Below are positions 15,522-24,089 of a stretch of DNA of 64,000 bases, piece after piece. The notes beneath the pieces were generated by a model. That model was not told where the DNA came from. It saw nothing but the letters and a program-made list of their open reading frames with translations, and did no database searches. The stretch spans positions 558,001-622,000 of the forward strand of contig JAUXRX010000017.1 of the NCBI GenBank assembly GCA_030681645.1, given 5' to 3'. Position 1 is the stretch's first letter; each line of letters begins with the position of its first letter. This DNA comes from Archangium sp. GTDB taxonomy: Bacteria > Myxococcota > Myxococcia > Myxococcales > Myxococcaceae. Made by a program: the position numbers and the translations under genes.

Positions 15522-15550
15522 GGCCCCTCGACTCCGCTCGGGGTGAACGG
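15522..15550 (+). repeat. Palindromic repeat family B, copy 2 (upstream of chrA)
   Basis: Identical in core to copy 1, 42 bases away. On the minus strand its GAGGGG sits seven bases before the chrA ATG, so the repeat appears to serve as the ribosome binding site. Confidence 0.85.
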
Positions 15551-15577
15551 ATCCAGCGCTTCGCTCGGGTCCGGGGG

Positions 15578-15988
15578 TCATCGCGTCGGGACGGTGCCGG
15601 CGACGAGCGACTCGAGCAGCGGGAGATCGGCCTCGCAGAACGGCAACGCCTGCATCTCCTTCGGGGTGCAGAACCGGAGCGCCTGCGCCCCCAGCGGCTG
15701 CGGCTCACCCTTCCTGATGTCCGCCGCGAACAGCTCGAGCTGGACGATCAGATCGTCGTACGCGTGGTTGTTGCTCCAGAGGCGGCGGCCCACGGCGAGC
15801 TCCACCGCCAGCTCCTCGTGGCACTCGCGGGCCAGCGCGGCCTCGTCGGTCTCACCGGGCTCCACCTTGCCCCCGGGGAACTCCCACAGGTTGGCGCGGC
15901 TCTTGTTCGGCAGCCGCTGCTGCACGAGGAAGCGCGTCGGGTCACGAGGGTCCACGATCAGCGCTGCGACGACCCGAATGGTCTTCAT
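15578..15988 (-). CDS. mutT: MutT-type NUDIX hydrolase (8-oxo-dGTP diphosphatase)
   Basis: 136 residues, the usual MutT length. The NUDIX box is complete: GGKVEPGETDEAALARECHE followed by EL, with all catalytic glutamates. The N-terminus (VVAALIVDPRDPTRFLVQQR) and the WEFPGG before the box are MutT-like. It would sanitise oxidised nucleotides in the cytoplasm. Start ATG 15988 overlaps the bamB stop (ATGA). Confidence 0.9.
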   Translation of the reverse strand: MKTIRVVAALIVDPRDPTRFLVQQRLPNKSRANLWEFPGGKVEPGETDEAALARECHEELAVELAVGRRLWSNNHAYDDLIVQLELFAADIRKGEPQPLGAQALRFCTPKEMQALPFCEADLPLLESLVAGTVPTR

Positions 15989-17166
15989 CCGCCCGTGCTG
16001 ACCAACTGCAGCGCGAACACCGTGCCGAGGTTGGACATCACGTACAGCCGCGACCCGAAGCGCATCGACGCGAAGCCCGCAGGGGCCGCCGTCACCCCGC
16101 GCCCCGGGTTCCACATCGCGCGCACCCTGCCCGAGGTGGGCTCGACGAAGGCCAGCGCGGTCGAGGTCGGCACCACCACGTAGCCCCGGGCCAGCGCCAG
16201 CGAGCGCCCTGCGTTGACGCCCTTCCCCTTCGAGGTCCGATCGCTCAGGTTGAGCGTCCAGAGCATCCGCCCGCCCGTCATGTCGAAGGCCGAGAGCGAG
16301 CCGTCGCCCGTGGCGAAGAGCGTGTTGCCCCGCGGCAGCAGCGCGGTCAGGCCGCCGTGCGCGGTGGTCCAGAGCAGGGCGCCCGTCTTCGCCTCGAGCG
16401 CCGAGACGCCGTCGAGGTAGCTCGCCACGAAGAGCCGCCCGTCGGCCAGCACCGGCGCGGTGTCGACGTCGAGGAACTGGTTGCCGCCCGAGGTCGAGAG
16501 CCGCTTTTCCCACATGGCCACGCCCGTCTCGAGGTTGAGCGCGACCAGGTAGCCGTCGGCGAAGCCCATGTACGCCAGCCCGTCACCGACCACGGGCCGC
16601 GAGGTGCCGCGCACCGTGAAGCCCGACGGGGCGTCGCGGCGGTACTGCCAGATCCACGCGCCGGTCTCGAGGTTGACCGCGAAGACCGTCTCCGACTGCG
16701 AGGCGACCAGCACCTTGTTGTCGGTGATCGTCGGGGACGAGACGAGCTCTTCGTTCGCCTTGAAGGCCCAGACCTGCTCGCCCGTGAGCGCGCGGAAGGC
16801 GTAGAGCACGCCGTCGCCGCCGGCCACGTAGACGATGCCCCGGTGGATGGTCGGGCCTGACACGAAGCGGCCGGCGGTCTTGAACTCCCACTCCACCGAG
16901 CCATCGACCGGCGAGAGACAGCGCACGAAGCCGTCACGCGTGGTGACGTAGATGCGCTCGGTGTCGGGATCGACCGCGGGGGAGGCGGGCTCGCTGGGCT
17001 GGTACTCGAGCAGCCCCAGCTTCACCAGCGGCTTGTTCCACGCCACTTCCCAGATCGCCGGGTGCGAGACGTGCGCCTCGCGGAAAGGGATCGTCGGGTC
17101 GTCGTTGAGCGGGATCGCCTTGCAGCCGGCGAGGAGGAGCACGGCGGTGAGGATGCGAATGCTCAT
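15985..17166 (-). CDS. bamB: BamB-like outer membrane assembly lipoprotein (PQQ beta-propeller)
   Basis: 393 residues from ATG 17166. The signal peptide ends in LLLAGC. The body is a beta-propeller of repeated blades of the form GxVYVAGGDGVLYAFRALTG followed by EQVWAF, with further blades at DNKVLVASQSETVFAVNLET and DGRLFVASYLDGVSALEAKT. In the Bam complex it supports insertion of beta-barrel proteins. Position directly after the YfgM-like gene and Der is the conserved order in proteobacteria. A repeat copy lies just upstream, and the frame reads back through it (SPSPRGGEGRGEG), but the lipobox supports the internal ATG. Confidence 0.9.
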   Translation of the reverse strand: MSIRILTAVLLLAGCKAIPLNDDPTIPFREAHVSHPAIWEVAWNKPLVKLGLLEYQPSEPASPAVDPDTERIYVTTRDGFVRCLSPVDGSVEWEFKTAGRFVSGPTIHRGIVYVAGGDGVLYAFRALTGEQVWAFKANEELVSSPTITDNKVLVASQSETVFAVNLETGAWIWQYRRDAPSGFTVRGTSRPVVGDGLAYMGFADGYLVALNLETGVAMWEKRLSTSGGNQFLDVDTAPVLADGRLFVASYLDGVSALEAKTGALLWTTAHGGLTALLPRGNTLFATGDGSLSAFDMTGGRMLWTLNLSDRTSKGKGVNAGRSLALARGYVVVPTSTALAFVEPTSGRVRAMWNPGRGVTAAPAGFASMRFGSRLYVMSNLGTVFALQLVSTGG

Positions 17167-17179
17167 GACGGTTTGTTTG

Positions 17180-17217
17180 CCCTCTCCCCGACCCTCTCCC
17201 CCTCGGGGAGAGGGAGA
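17180..17217 (+). repeat. Palindromic repeat family A
   Basis: CCCTCTCCCCGACCCTCTCC then CCCTCGGGGAGAGGG: a GC-rich hairpin in the gap between the YfgM-like gene and bamB. Confidence 0.9.
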
Positions 17218-17238
17218 CAAAGAGACAAGGCTGAGACG

Positions 17239-18030
17239 TTACTTGCCGGCGTCGATTGCGATGACGATCGGGGCGGGCTTCGGAACGTCGATGCCCTGCG
17301 CCGTGAGGACGCTGATGCGGTCCTTCGCCAGGCGCGCCGCGGCCGAGTTGGGCGCCGCGTTCTCGATCTCAGACAGGGTCTTCGCCGCCGCCGCCGTGTC
17401 GCCCTTGAGCAGCAGCATGCGCGCGCGGTGGTACAGCCCCATGCCCTTCATGAAGTCGGTCTTGTTCTCCTTCGCGAGCAGGTCGAAGGCGTTGAGCGCG
17501 TCGTCGTACTTCTTCTGCGCCTCGAGGGCGTACCCACGCGCCTCGTACGCCGCCGGACGGAGCGGGTCGGTGGGATCGGACTTCGCGATGTACTCGTCGA
17601 CCAGGGGGAGCGCCTGGTCGGCCTTGCCCTGGCGCAGGTACGCCTGGCCCAGCGGCAGCGCGGCGGAGACAGCAGCCTTGCGGCCCGGGTGCTTCGCGCG
17701 GAAGTCGGTGAGCGCCTTGACGATGGCCTCGTCCTTCTCGGCCTCGGTCTTGAACGGGGGCTCTTCACCCGCCTTGAGCTCGGTGGGCGCCGTGGCGCTG
17801 ACGGTACGCTCGAGCACCTTGAGCGACGCGCCAAAGTCACGCGACGCCTCGGCCTCGCCGCGGCCGCTCATGCTGACCCCGATCGAAATCACCAGGCCCA
17901 CCAGGAGCACCCCGCCGACACCCATCACGACCGTGCGGCCGTGCTGCTCCAGAAAGGGCATCGCTTCCGCACCCAGCTTCTGGAGTTCGTCGGGCTTCTT
18001 CAGCTCTTTCTGTTCGTCTTTGTAGGCCAT
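17239..18030 (-). CDS. YfgM-like tetratricopeptide membrane protein
   Basis: 263 residues. A charged cytoplasmic N-terminus (ELKKPDELQKLGAEAMPFLE) is followed by one membrane helix (VVMGVGGVLLVGLVISIGV) and a periplasmic TPR-like region (LRQGKADQALPLVDEYIAKS, ALEAQKKYDDALNAFDLLAK). This matches the YfgM/TPR_21 family, an ancillary partner of the SecYEG translocon and periplasmic chaperones. It lies between der and bamB, as in E. coli. Confidence 0.85.
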   Translation of the reverse strand: MAYKDEQKELKKPDELQKLGAEAMPFLEQHGRTVVMGVGGVLLVGLVISIGVSMSGRGEAEASRDFGASLKVLERTVSATAPTELKAGEEPPFKTEAEKDEAIVKALTDFRAKHPGRKAAVSAALPLGQAYLRQGKADQALPLVDEYIAKSDPTDPLRPAAYEARGYALEAQKKYDDALNAFDLLAKENKTDFMKGMGLYHRARMLLLKGDTAAAAKTLSEIENAAPNSAAARLAKDRISVLTAQGIDVPKPAPIVIAIDAGK

Positions 18031-18064
18031 CGCGCGGGCTGTCTAAGGGTCGGTTACCTCTGTG

Positions 18065-19477
18065 TCAACGCGCGCGTTGCTTGCTCTTCTCGCGGGCGCG
18101 GAATCGCTGGGCCGCTTCCTTGCGCTTCTTCTGCCCCGGGCGCTCCCGCCAGAAGAGCCGAATGGGCACCTTGAGGCGGAAGACCTTGCGCAGGTAGTTG
18201 ATGACGTAGCGCTCGTAGCGGTCGGGTACGCCCTTGGGCTGGTTCACCATCATGGTGAAGGCGAGCGGCGCGGTGGCCACCTGGGCCGAGTAGTAGATCT
18301 TCAGCTGGCGCCCCGCGATGATGGGCAGCGAGTGCTCGGTGGTGATGTGCTCGACGATCTTGTTGAGCTTCGGGGTCGCGGCGCGGAAGTACTGCTGCTG
18401 GAACACCTCGAGGGCGATCTCGAGCACCTTCTTCGTCTTCTCCCCGGTCTGGGCCGAGACGAACACCATCGGAGCCCAGTCCACCCAGTCGAGGTACCAC
18501 TTCACCTCGGCGCGGAAGTCTTCTTCCTTCTTGGTGCCCTTGATCAGGTCCCACTTGTTGACGCAGATGACCAGTCCCCTGCCCTTGCTCTCGGCGAGGT
18601 GGGCGATCTTCCGGTCCTGATCGACGGCGGGCTCGGTGGCGTCGATCATCAGCACCACCACGTCGGCGTCTTCCGCGGCGCGCAGCGCCCCCAGCACCGA
18701 GAAGCCCTCGACGCGCTGGGTGATGGTCGACTTGCGGCGGATGCCGGCGGTGTCGGTGAGGATGAACTTGCGGCCCTTGAACTCCAGCTCGGAGTCGATC
18801 GGATCGCGCGTCGTGCCCGCGATGGGGCTGCTGATCACCCGCTCTTCACCGAGCAACGAGTTGACCAGGGTGGACTTGCCCACGTTGGGCCTCCCCACGA
18901 TCGCCAGGCGAATGGGGCGATCGGCGTCGGGCAGCTCTTCCACGACCTCGTCGGTGGACTGCTCGGTGGGCGGCAGCTTCGGGATCAGCGCCTCGAGGAC
19001 CTCGATCATGCCCTCGTTGTGCTCGGCCGAGACGGGGAACGGGGTGCCCAGGCCGAACTTGTGGAAGTCGGCCACCATCTCTTCGGCGTCGCGGCGGCCG
19101 TCGGTCTTGTTCACCAGCAGCATCACCGGCTTGCTCGACTTGCGCAGGTAGTTGGCCACGTCCTGGTCTTCGGAGGTGGGGCCGGTGCGGGCGTCGACCA
19201 CGAAGAGCACCAGGTCGCATTCCTCGACGGCCGCCTGGGCCTGCTGGCGGATGTAGCGGGCCAGCGGGCTCTCCTTGTTATCGGGCACGAAGCCGCCGGT
19301 GTCGACCAGCGTCACTGGCACGTTGTTGAGCTCGCAGTCGGCGTAGTGCCGATCGCGCGTCACGCCAGGCTGGTCTTCGACGATCGCGCGCTTGCTGCGG
19401 ATCATCCGGTTGAACATCGTCGACTTGCCCACGTTGGGCCGTCCGACGATCGCGATCAGGGGGCGTCCGCGTCTCAT
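18065..19477 (-). CDS. der: Ribosome assembly GTPase Der (EngA)
   Basis: 470 residues. Two tandem GTPase domains each have a full P-loop (IVGRPNVGKSTMFNRM and IVGRPNVGKSTLVNSLLG), DTGG/DTAG motifs, and NKTD and NKWD specificity motifs, followed by the KH-like C-terminal domain (YYSAQVATAPLAFTMMVNQP) and a basic tail (KSKQRAR). It matures the 50S subunit. Its ATG overlaps the end of era by four bases. Confidence 0.97.
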   Translation of the reverse strand: MRRGRPLIAIVGRPNVGKSTMFNRMIRSKRAIVEDQPGVTRDRHYADCELNNVPVTLVDTGGFVPDNKESPLARYIRQQAQAAVEECDLVLFVVDARTGPTSEDQDVANYLRKSSKPVMLLVNKTDGRRDAEEMVADFHKFGLGTPFPVSAEHNEGMIEVLEALIPKLPPTEQSTDEVVEELPDADRPIRLAIVGRPNVGKSTLVNSLLGEERVISSPIAGTTRDPIDSELEFKGRKFILTDTAGIRRKSTITQRVEGFSVLGALRAAEDADVVVLMIDATEPAVDQDRKIAHLAESKGRGLVICVNKWDLIKGTKKEEDFRAEVKWYLDWVDWAPMVFVSAQTGEKTKKVLEIALEVFQQQYFRAATPKLNKIVEHITTEHSLPIIAGRQLKIYYSAQVATAPLAFTMMVNQPKGVPDRYERYVINYLRKVFRLKVPIRLFWRERPGQKKRKEAAQRFRAREKSKQRAR

Positions 19478-20472
19478 GACGCCCTCTCCTGGTGGTAGCC
19501 GAGCTTGCGCAGGCCGTCCTGCCGCTCGGTCCAGCGCGGTTCCACCTTCACCTGCAGCGAGAGGTAGACGTGGTTTCCGAGCAGGCGCTGAATGGCCATG
19601 CGCGCGTCGGTGCCGATGGTCTTGAGCATCTCGCCCCGCTTGCCGATCACGATCGCCTTCTGCGACTCACGCTCGACGTAGATGTTGGCGAGGATCCGCA
19701 CCAGGCCCTCGAGCTTCGGCTTGGGCGGCGTGCCCGGCGTTTCCTTCTTCTTGTTCTTCTGGTTCTTCTGGGCGCGCGGGGGTGGCTTGTCGCGCTCCGA
19801 CTCGTCGAACTCCTCGACCACCACGGCCACCGAGTACGGGACTTCCTGGTGGCAGTGGCGCAGCACCTGCTCGCGCACGAACTCGGCCACCAGGGTGCGC
19901 TCGGCCTGGTCGGTCAGCGTGTCGACGGGGAAGATCGGCTCGCCCTCGGGGAGGTGCTTGAGCACCTGCTCGAACAGGTTCTCGAGGCCCTCGCTGTGGC
20001 GGGCGCTCACGGGGAGCACCTCCACGAAGGGGAACTCCTTCCGGTACAGGTCGATCAGCGGCAGCAGCAGCACCTTCTTGATCGTGTCGATCTTGGTGAG
20101 CACCAGGATGATCGGCTTGCCGATCTGCTTCAGGCGCTCCAGCACGGTGCGGTTGCCCGGCGAGATGGTGGGCTCGCGCTCTTCCGTCATGCCCTCGGAG
20201 TCGACGAGAAAGAGCACCACGTCGCACTCGTCGGCCGCATGGAGGGCGGCGTCGACCATGAACTTGTTGAGGGCCCCCCTGGCCGAGTGAATGCCGGGGG
20301 TGTCGAAGAGCGCGATCTGCCCCGCCTCCTTCGTGATCACGCCGAGGATGCGGGTGCGGGTGGTCTGGGGCTTGGGCGAGACGATCGCCACCTTCTCGCC
20401 CAGGAGGCGATTGAGCAGCGTGCTTTTGCCGACGTTCGGCCGGCCGATCAACGCGGCGTATCCGCTGCGCAT
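19474..20472 (-). CDS. era: GTPase Era with a charged insert before the KH domain
   Basis: 332 residues. GTPase motifs: IGRPNVGKSTLLNRLLG, DTPGIHSARGALNKFMV, LTKID. The KH domain contains KAIVIGKRGEMLKTIGTDAR. Era binds the 3' end of 16S rRNA and couples 30S maturation to growth. It is about 30 residues longer than the usual about 300 because of a Lys/Pro-rich insert (PPPRAQKNQKNKKKETPGTP) between the GTPase and KH domains. Era is normally next to rnc; here three cyclophilin genes intervene. Confidence 0.96.
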   Translation of the reverse strand: MRSGYAALIGRPNVGKSTLLNRLLGEKVAIVSPKPQTTRTRILGVITKEAGQIALFDTPGIHSARGALNKFMVDAALHAADECDVVLFLVDSEGMTEEREPTISPGNRTVLERLKQIGKPIILVLTKIDTIKKVLLLPLIDLYRKEFPFVEVLPVSARHSEGLENLFEQVLKHLPEGEPIFPVDTLTDQAERTLVAEFVREQVLRHCHQEVPYSVAVVVEEFDESERDKPPPRAQKNQKNKKKETPGTPPKPKLEGLVRILANIYVERESQKAIVIGKRGEMLKTIGTDARMAIQRLLGNHVYLSLQVKVEPRWTERQDGLRKLGYHQERAS

Positions 20473-20491
20473 GGGGTGCTCCGGAGGTGAT

Positions 20492-20516
20492 CGGGAACGC
20501 CGAAAGGCGCGTTCCC
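20492..20516 (-). promoter_or_regulatory. Leader hairpin upstream of era
   Basis: GGGAACGC...GGCGCGTTCCC forms a stem around a four-base loop, 20 bases before the era start codon on the transcript. It could be an RNA-processing or stability element; no poly-U follows, so it is not a terminator. Confidence 0.35.
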
Positions 20517-20562
20517 TTGAGAGACCGGGCTCCCTTACACGGTTTTGGGTCTCCGCGCCCCT

Positions 20563-20590
20563 CGCCCTCGACTCCGCTCGGGGTGAACGG
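20563..20590 (+). repeat. Palindromic repeat family B, intergenic copy
   Basis: CCCTCGACTCCGCTCGGGG plus TGAACGG, identical in core to the copies near chrA, located between the first cyclophilin and era. Confidence 0.88.
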
Positions 20591-20603
20591 GGGGGCCGTC
20601 AGC

Positions 20604-21155
20604 TCAGGCGGTCTTCGAGATCGTCAGCTTCTTGATCACGACGTCCGTCTTGGGGCGATCGCCCGGGTTCTTGGGGATCACGTTGGCCACCCGATCGACG
20701 ACCTCCTGGCCCGCGACCACCTCACCGAAGATGGTGTGCTTGTTGTTGAGCCAGGTGGTGGGGATGACGGTGATGAAGAACTGCGAGCCGTTGGTGTTGG
20801 GGCCCGAGTTGGCGCAGGCGAGCAGGCCCGGCTTGTCGAAGCGGCGCCCCGACTGGAACTCGTCCTCGAACTTGTAGCCGGGGCCGCCGGTGCCCTTGCC
20901 GAGGGGGTCGCCGCCCTGCACCATGAACTCCTTGATGCAGCGGTGGAAGATCGTGCCGTCGTAGAGGGGCGTGTTCTTCATCGCCTCGCCCGTGCCGGGG
21001 TGCGTCCACGGCTTCTCGCCCGTGGCCAGCCCGACGAAGTTCTCCACGGTCTTGGGCGCGTCCTTCGCGAACAGCCGCACGGTGATCGCGCCTTCGGTGG
21101 TGTCGAACTTCGCGTACAGGTCGTGGCCCGCGCGGGCCTCATCCATCATTCCCAT
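20604..21155 (-). CDS. Cyclophilin-type peptidyl-prolyl cis-trans isomerase (cytoplasmic)
   Basis: 183 residues with no signal peptide. Cyclophilin core: IFHRCIKEFMVQGGDPLGKG, FEDEFQSGRRFDKPGLLACA, NGSQFFITVIPTTWLNNKHT IFGEV (in that order), so the catalytic Arg/Phe/Gln and binding residues are present. It speeds proline isomerisation during folding. It is the last of three tandem paralogues between rnc and era, and the only one without an export signal. Confidence 0.94.
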   Translation of the reverse strand: MGMMDEARAGHDLYAKFDTTEGAITVRLFAKDAPKTVENFVGLATGEKPWTHPGTGEAMKNTPLYDGTIFHRCIKEFMVQGGDPLGKGTGGPGYKFEDEFQSGRRFDKPGLLACANSGPNTNGSQFFITVIPTTWLNNKHTIFGEVVAGQEVVDRVANVIPKNPGDRPKTDVVIKKLTISKTA

Positions 21156-21177
21156 GAATCAACTCTCCTCAGGTTGG

Positions 21178-21798
21178 TTACGGCGCTTCAGAAATCTGGA
21201 TGCTCTCGATGACCACCGGCTGCAGCGGGCGATCGCCCGGCGCCTTGGGCACCTTCGAGATGGCCTCGACCACCTCGTAGCCCTTCACCACCTCACCGAA
21301 GATGGTGTGCTTGTTGTTCAGGTTGCCCGGCGTCGAGGTGGTGATGAAGAACTGCGAGCCGTTCGTCGCCGGGCCCGCGTTCGCCATGGCCAGCAGGCCC
21401 ACGCGATCGAAGGTGCGGTGCGACTGGAACTCGTCTTCGAACTGGTAGCCGGGGTTGCCGGTGCCGGTGCCGAGCGGGTCGCCGCCCTGGATCATGAAGC
21501 CCTCGATCACCCGGTGGAAGATGGTGCCGTTGTAGAGGGGCGTGTTGCGCTTGAGCTCGCCGGTGGCGGGGTTCTTCCACTCGCGCTCTCCGGTGGCGAG
21601 CCCGACGAAGTTCTTCACCGTCTTGGGCGCGTCCTTCGAGAAGAGCTTGATGGTGACGCTGCCCATGTTCGTCTTGATGGTGGCGAACAGGTCCTTCCCG
21701 GCGGCGACCTTGTCGGTCCAGGCGCCCCCGGCCGCGGGCTCGTCCTTCTTGCAGCCGGCCAGCGCGAGCGTGGCGACGAGGAAGAGCGCGGCTCTCAC
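21178..21798 (-). CDS. Cyclophilin-type peptidyl-prolyl isomerase, lipoprotein
   Basis: 206 residues. The signal peptide ends in the lipobox LALAGC followed by KKDEP, so it is membrane-anchored. The catalytic core is intact: FHRVIEGFMIQGGDPLGTG, FEDEFQSHRTFDRVGLLAMA, NGSQFFITTSTPGNLNNKHT. It overlaps the upstream paralogue by four bases (ATGA). It probably assists folding of exported or outer-membrane proteins. Confidence 0.94.
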   Translation of the reverse strand: MRAALFLVATLALAGCKKDEPAAGGAWTDKVAAGKDLFATIKTNMGSVTIKLFSKDAPKTVKNFVGLATGEREWKNPATGELKRNTPLYNGTIFHRVIEGFMIQGGDPLGTGTGNPGYQFEDEFQSHRTFDRVGLLAMANAGPATNGSQFFITTSTPGNLNNKHTIFGEVVKGYEVVEAISKVPKAPGDRPLQPVVIESIQISEAP

Positions 21799-22391
21799 TT
21801 CCCCACTCCCTTCGGCGGCTTCTCCGAGATGGTGACCGTCTTCATCGCCACCCGCTCACCCGGCGACATCGAGATCTTCACCACGATCTCGTAGCCCGAG
21901 ATGACCTCACCGAAGATGGTGTGCTTCCCGTTGAGGTGGCCCGGCGTCGAGGTGGTGATGAAGAACTGCGAGCCGTTCGTCGCGGGGCCCCGGTTCGCCA
22001 TCGCCAGCAGGCCGACCTTGTCGAAGGCGCGACCCGACTTGAACTCGTCCTCGAAGCTGTAGCCGGGGCCGCCGCTGCCGGTGCCGGTGGGGTCGCCACC
22101 CTGGATCATGAAGTCCTGGATCACGCGGTGGAAGACGAGGCCGTCGTAGTACGCGCGCCTGGCGGGCTTGCCGGAGGCATCGGTGAACTCCTTCTCCCCT
22201 GCCGCCAGGCCCACGAAGTTCGCCACGGTCTTGGGCGCTTCCTTGGCGAAGAAGCGGATCACGATGTCGCCGTGCGCGGTCGAGATCGTCGCGTAGAGGT
22301 CTTTGCCTTTGAGCGCGGCGGCGGTGAACTTGCCTTCACCTGCGAGCGCGGTGGTCGAAACGAGGGCCAGGGACAGGAGCAGTCGCGTCAT
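21795..22391 (-). CDS. Cyclophilin-type peptidyl-prolyl isomerase, periplasmic
   Basis: 198 residues from ATG 22391. The N-terminus (LLLSLALVSTTALAGEG) is a cleavable signal peptide without a lipobox Cys, so a soluble periplasmic enzyme is expected. The core is intact: FHRVIQDFMIQGGDPTGTG, FEDEFKSGRAFDKVGLLAMA, NGSQFFITTSTPGHLNGKHT. Together the three genes cover cytoplasm, lipid-anchored and free periplasm. Confidence 0.94.
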   Translation of the reverse strand: MTRLLLSLALVSTTALAGEGKFTAAALKGKDLYATISTAHGDIVIRFFAKEAPKTVANFVGLAAGEKEFTDASGKPARRAYYDGLVFHRVIQDFMIQGGDPTGTGSGGPGYSFEDEFKSGRAFDKVGLLAMANRGPATNGSQFFITTSTPGHLNGKHTIFGEVISGYEIVVKISMSPGERVAMKTVTISEKPPKGVGK

Positions 22392-22446
22392 GGGCGCGAA
22401 CCGTAAACCTCCGACTCCCCTGCGCAAACTGGTTTTCTGGGGGAAT

Positions 22447-23178
22447 TCAGGGCTTCGGCTCGAAAACCGCCAGCGTCTTCTCGGCGGCGGCCTGCTCGGC
22501 TTCCTTCTTCGAGCGCCCCGTGCTGCGGGCGTAGAGCTCGCCGTTGATGCTGACCTCGACCTCGAAGATCTTCTCGTGCTCTGGGCCCGACTCGCTGACC
22601 ACCCGGTAGCGGGGGCTGGCCTTGAGGCGCTGCTGCGCGGCCTCCTGCAGCAGTGACTTGTTGTCGCGGCCCTGGCGGCCTTCGGCCACGCCATCGAGGG
22701 CGTCTCCGAAGAAGGCGTCGATGAAGGTGAGCACGCCGGGCATGCCGTTGCCCACGTAGAGCGCGCCGACGACCGCTTCCAGCGCGTCGGCCAGCACCGA
22801 GTTCTTTTCCCGGCCGCCGGTGAGATCTTCACCCCGCCCCAGCAGGAGCAGCTCGCCGAAGCCGACCGTGCGGGCCACGCGCGCCAGGCCCTCTTCGTTG
22901 ACGATCAGCGCGCGCAGCTTGGACAGCTCGCCCTCGTTGGCGCGGGGAAAGCGTTCCATGAGGCGCTGGCCCACGGCCAGGTCCACCACCGCGTCACCGA
23001 GGTACTCGAGCCGCTCGTTGTCTTCGCAGGGCTCGTCCTTGTGCTCGTTGCAGTAGCTCTTGTGGGTGAGCGCGATCAGGGCCTGGTGCGGATCGCCGAA
23101 GGTCTGCTTCGCGCAGGCCTCGAGCCTGGCGAGACGCTCCGCGGTCGACTGCTTCTCGGGTTTCGGTCCGTCGCCCAT
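22447..23178 (-). CDS. rnc: Ribonuclease III
   Basis: 243 residues. The signature NERLEYLGDAVVDLAVG and the second catalytic region NSVLADALEAVVGALYVG are intact, and the C-terminal double-stranded-RNA-binding domain is present (GRSKKEAEQAAAEKTLAVFE). It processes rRNA precursors and structured mRNAs. It heads the run rnc, three cyclophilins, era, der, yfgM-like, bamB, mutT, all on the minus strand. Confidence 0.97.
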   Translation of the reverse strand: MGDGPKPEKQSTAERLARLEACAKQTFGDPHQALIALTHKSYCNEHKDEPCEDNERLEYLGDAVVDLAVGQRLMERFPRANEGELSKLRALIVNEEGLARVARTVGFGELLLLGRGEDLTGGREKNSVLADALEAVVGALYVGNGMPGVLTFIDAFFGDALDGVAEGRQGRDNKSLLQEAAQQRLKASPRYRVVSESGPEHEKIFEVEVSINGELYARSTGRSKKEAEQAAAEKTLAVFEPKP

Positions 23179-23180
23179 GT

Positions 23181-24077
23181 CTAAGAGGTGACCTCGACGT
23201 CATCATACGGCACGCCCATCAACTCCGAGATGAACCCCTTGATCCCGGGGAAGTCGTCGAGCTCGAAGCGGTCTGCCCAGATCTTCCCGCTGGGGCCGGC
23301 GAGCATTCCGCGGAAGGTGCGCCCCTGCACCCGCGCGGCGGCGAAGCGGAGCTGCTGGGTGCCGATGCGAATGTCGGCCACCACCTCGAGCGGGCTGCGC
23401 GGGGGCAACAACGAGTCACCGAAGGCGTCGAAGAGCTCCCTGAAGGGCAGCGACTGGGCGCTGCTGGCGGAGACCAGGGTCGAGGGCGTGCTGGTGATCG
23501 TCGCCGAGCCCGCGGGCATGGGCTTCTCTTCGGGCGTGGCGACCACGTCGCTGAAGAGCGCGAAGAGGAAGTCTTCCAGGGCGCGCTTGTCGAAGAACTC
23601 GCTGAGCTCGAAGACGTTCTGCCCGGCGTTGGTCAGCTCGACCCCGTCGTTGAGCGTGCGCACGATGCGGAACTGGCCGGTGCGGCTGGCGCCGATGGTG
23701 AACTTGAGGGGCGCCTTCTCGAGCTCGGCGGTGAGCTGCAGCGTGCCCGGGTCGACGCGCGGTGAGATGCCCAGCGCGGTGAGCTCGTTGCTGCGGCGCT
23801 CGAGCTGGAAGAGGTGATCGTTGAGCGTCTGGGTGATCAGATCTTCCAGGCGGCTCGAGGGCGAGAGGTAGGCCAGGTTGATCGGCTGCGCGCCGACGAA
23901 CTCGGGCGGCCCGACGTAGAGCAGGCGGTCGCCCATGATGGTGAACGACACCCGGTCGATCACCCTGCGGGTCAGCGGGTTGAGGGCCTGACCGCCCTGG
24001 AGCACCAGCTCGGCCTCGACCACGCCGTCCGCCTCCGACACGTCCAATCCGAGCTGTTCCAGGAAGGCCCGATCCAT
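23181..24077 (-). CDS. Conserved protein of unknown function upstream of rnc
   Basis: 298 residues, no signal peptide or membrane segment, no recognised family. It appears to be two beta-rich halves separated by a Ser/Thr/Pro linker near residues 190-205 (ITSTPSTLVSASSAQ). The first half has VSFTIMGDRLLYVGPPEFVG; the end has IWADRFELDDFPGIKGFISE. It stops two bases before rnc starts, so it is co-transcribed with it. Confidence 0.75.
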   Translation of the reverse strand: MDRAFLEQLGLDVSEADGVVEAELVLQGGQALNPLTRRVIDRVSFTIMGDRLLYVGPPEFVGAQPINLAYLSPSSRLEDLITQTLNDHLFQLERRSNELTALGISPRVDPGTLQLTAELEKAPLKFTIGASRTGQFRIVRTLNDGVELTNAGQNVFELSEFFDKRALEDFLFALFSDVVATPEEKPMPAGSATITSTPSTLVSASSAQSLPFRELFDAFGDSLLPPRSPLEVVADIRIGTQQLRFAAARVQGRTFRGMLAGPSGKIWADRFELDDFPGIKGFISELMGVPYDDVEVTS

Positions 24078-24089
24078 GAGCCGTGCAGA

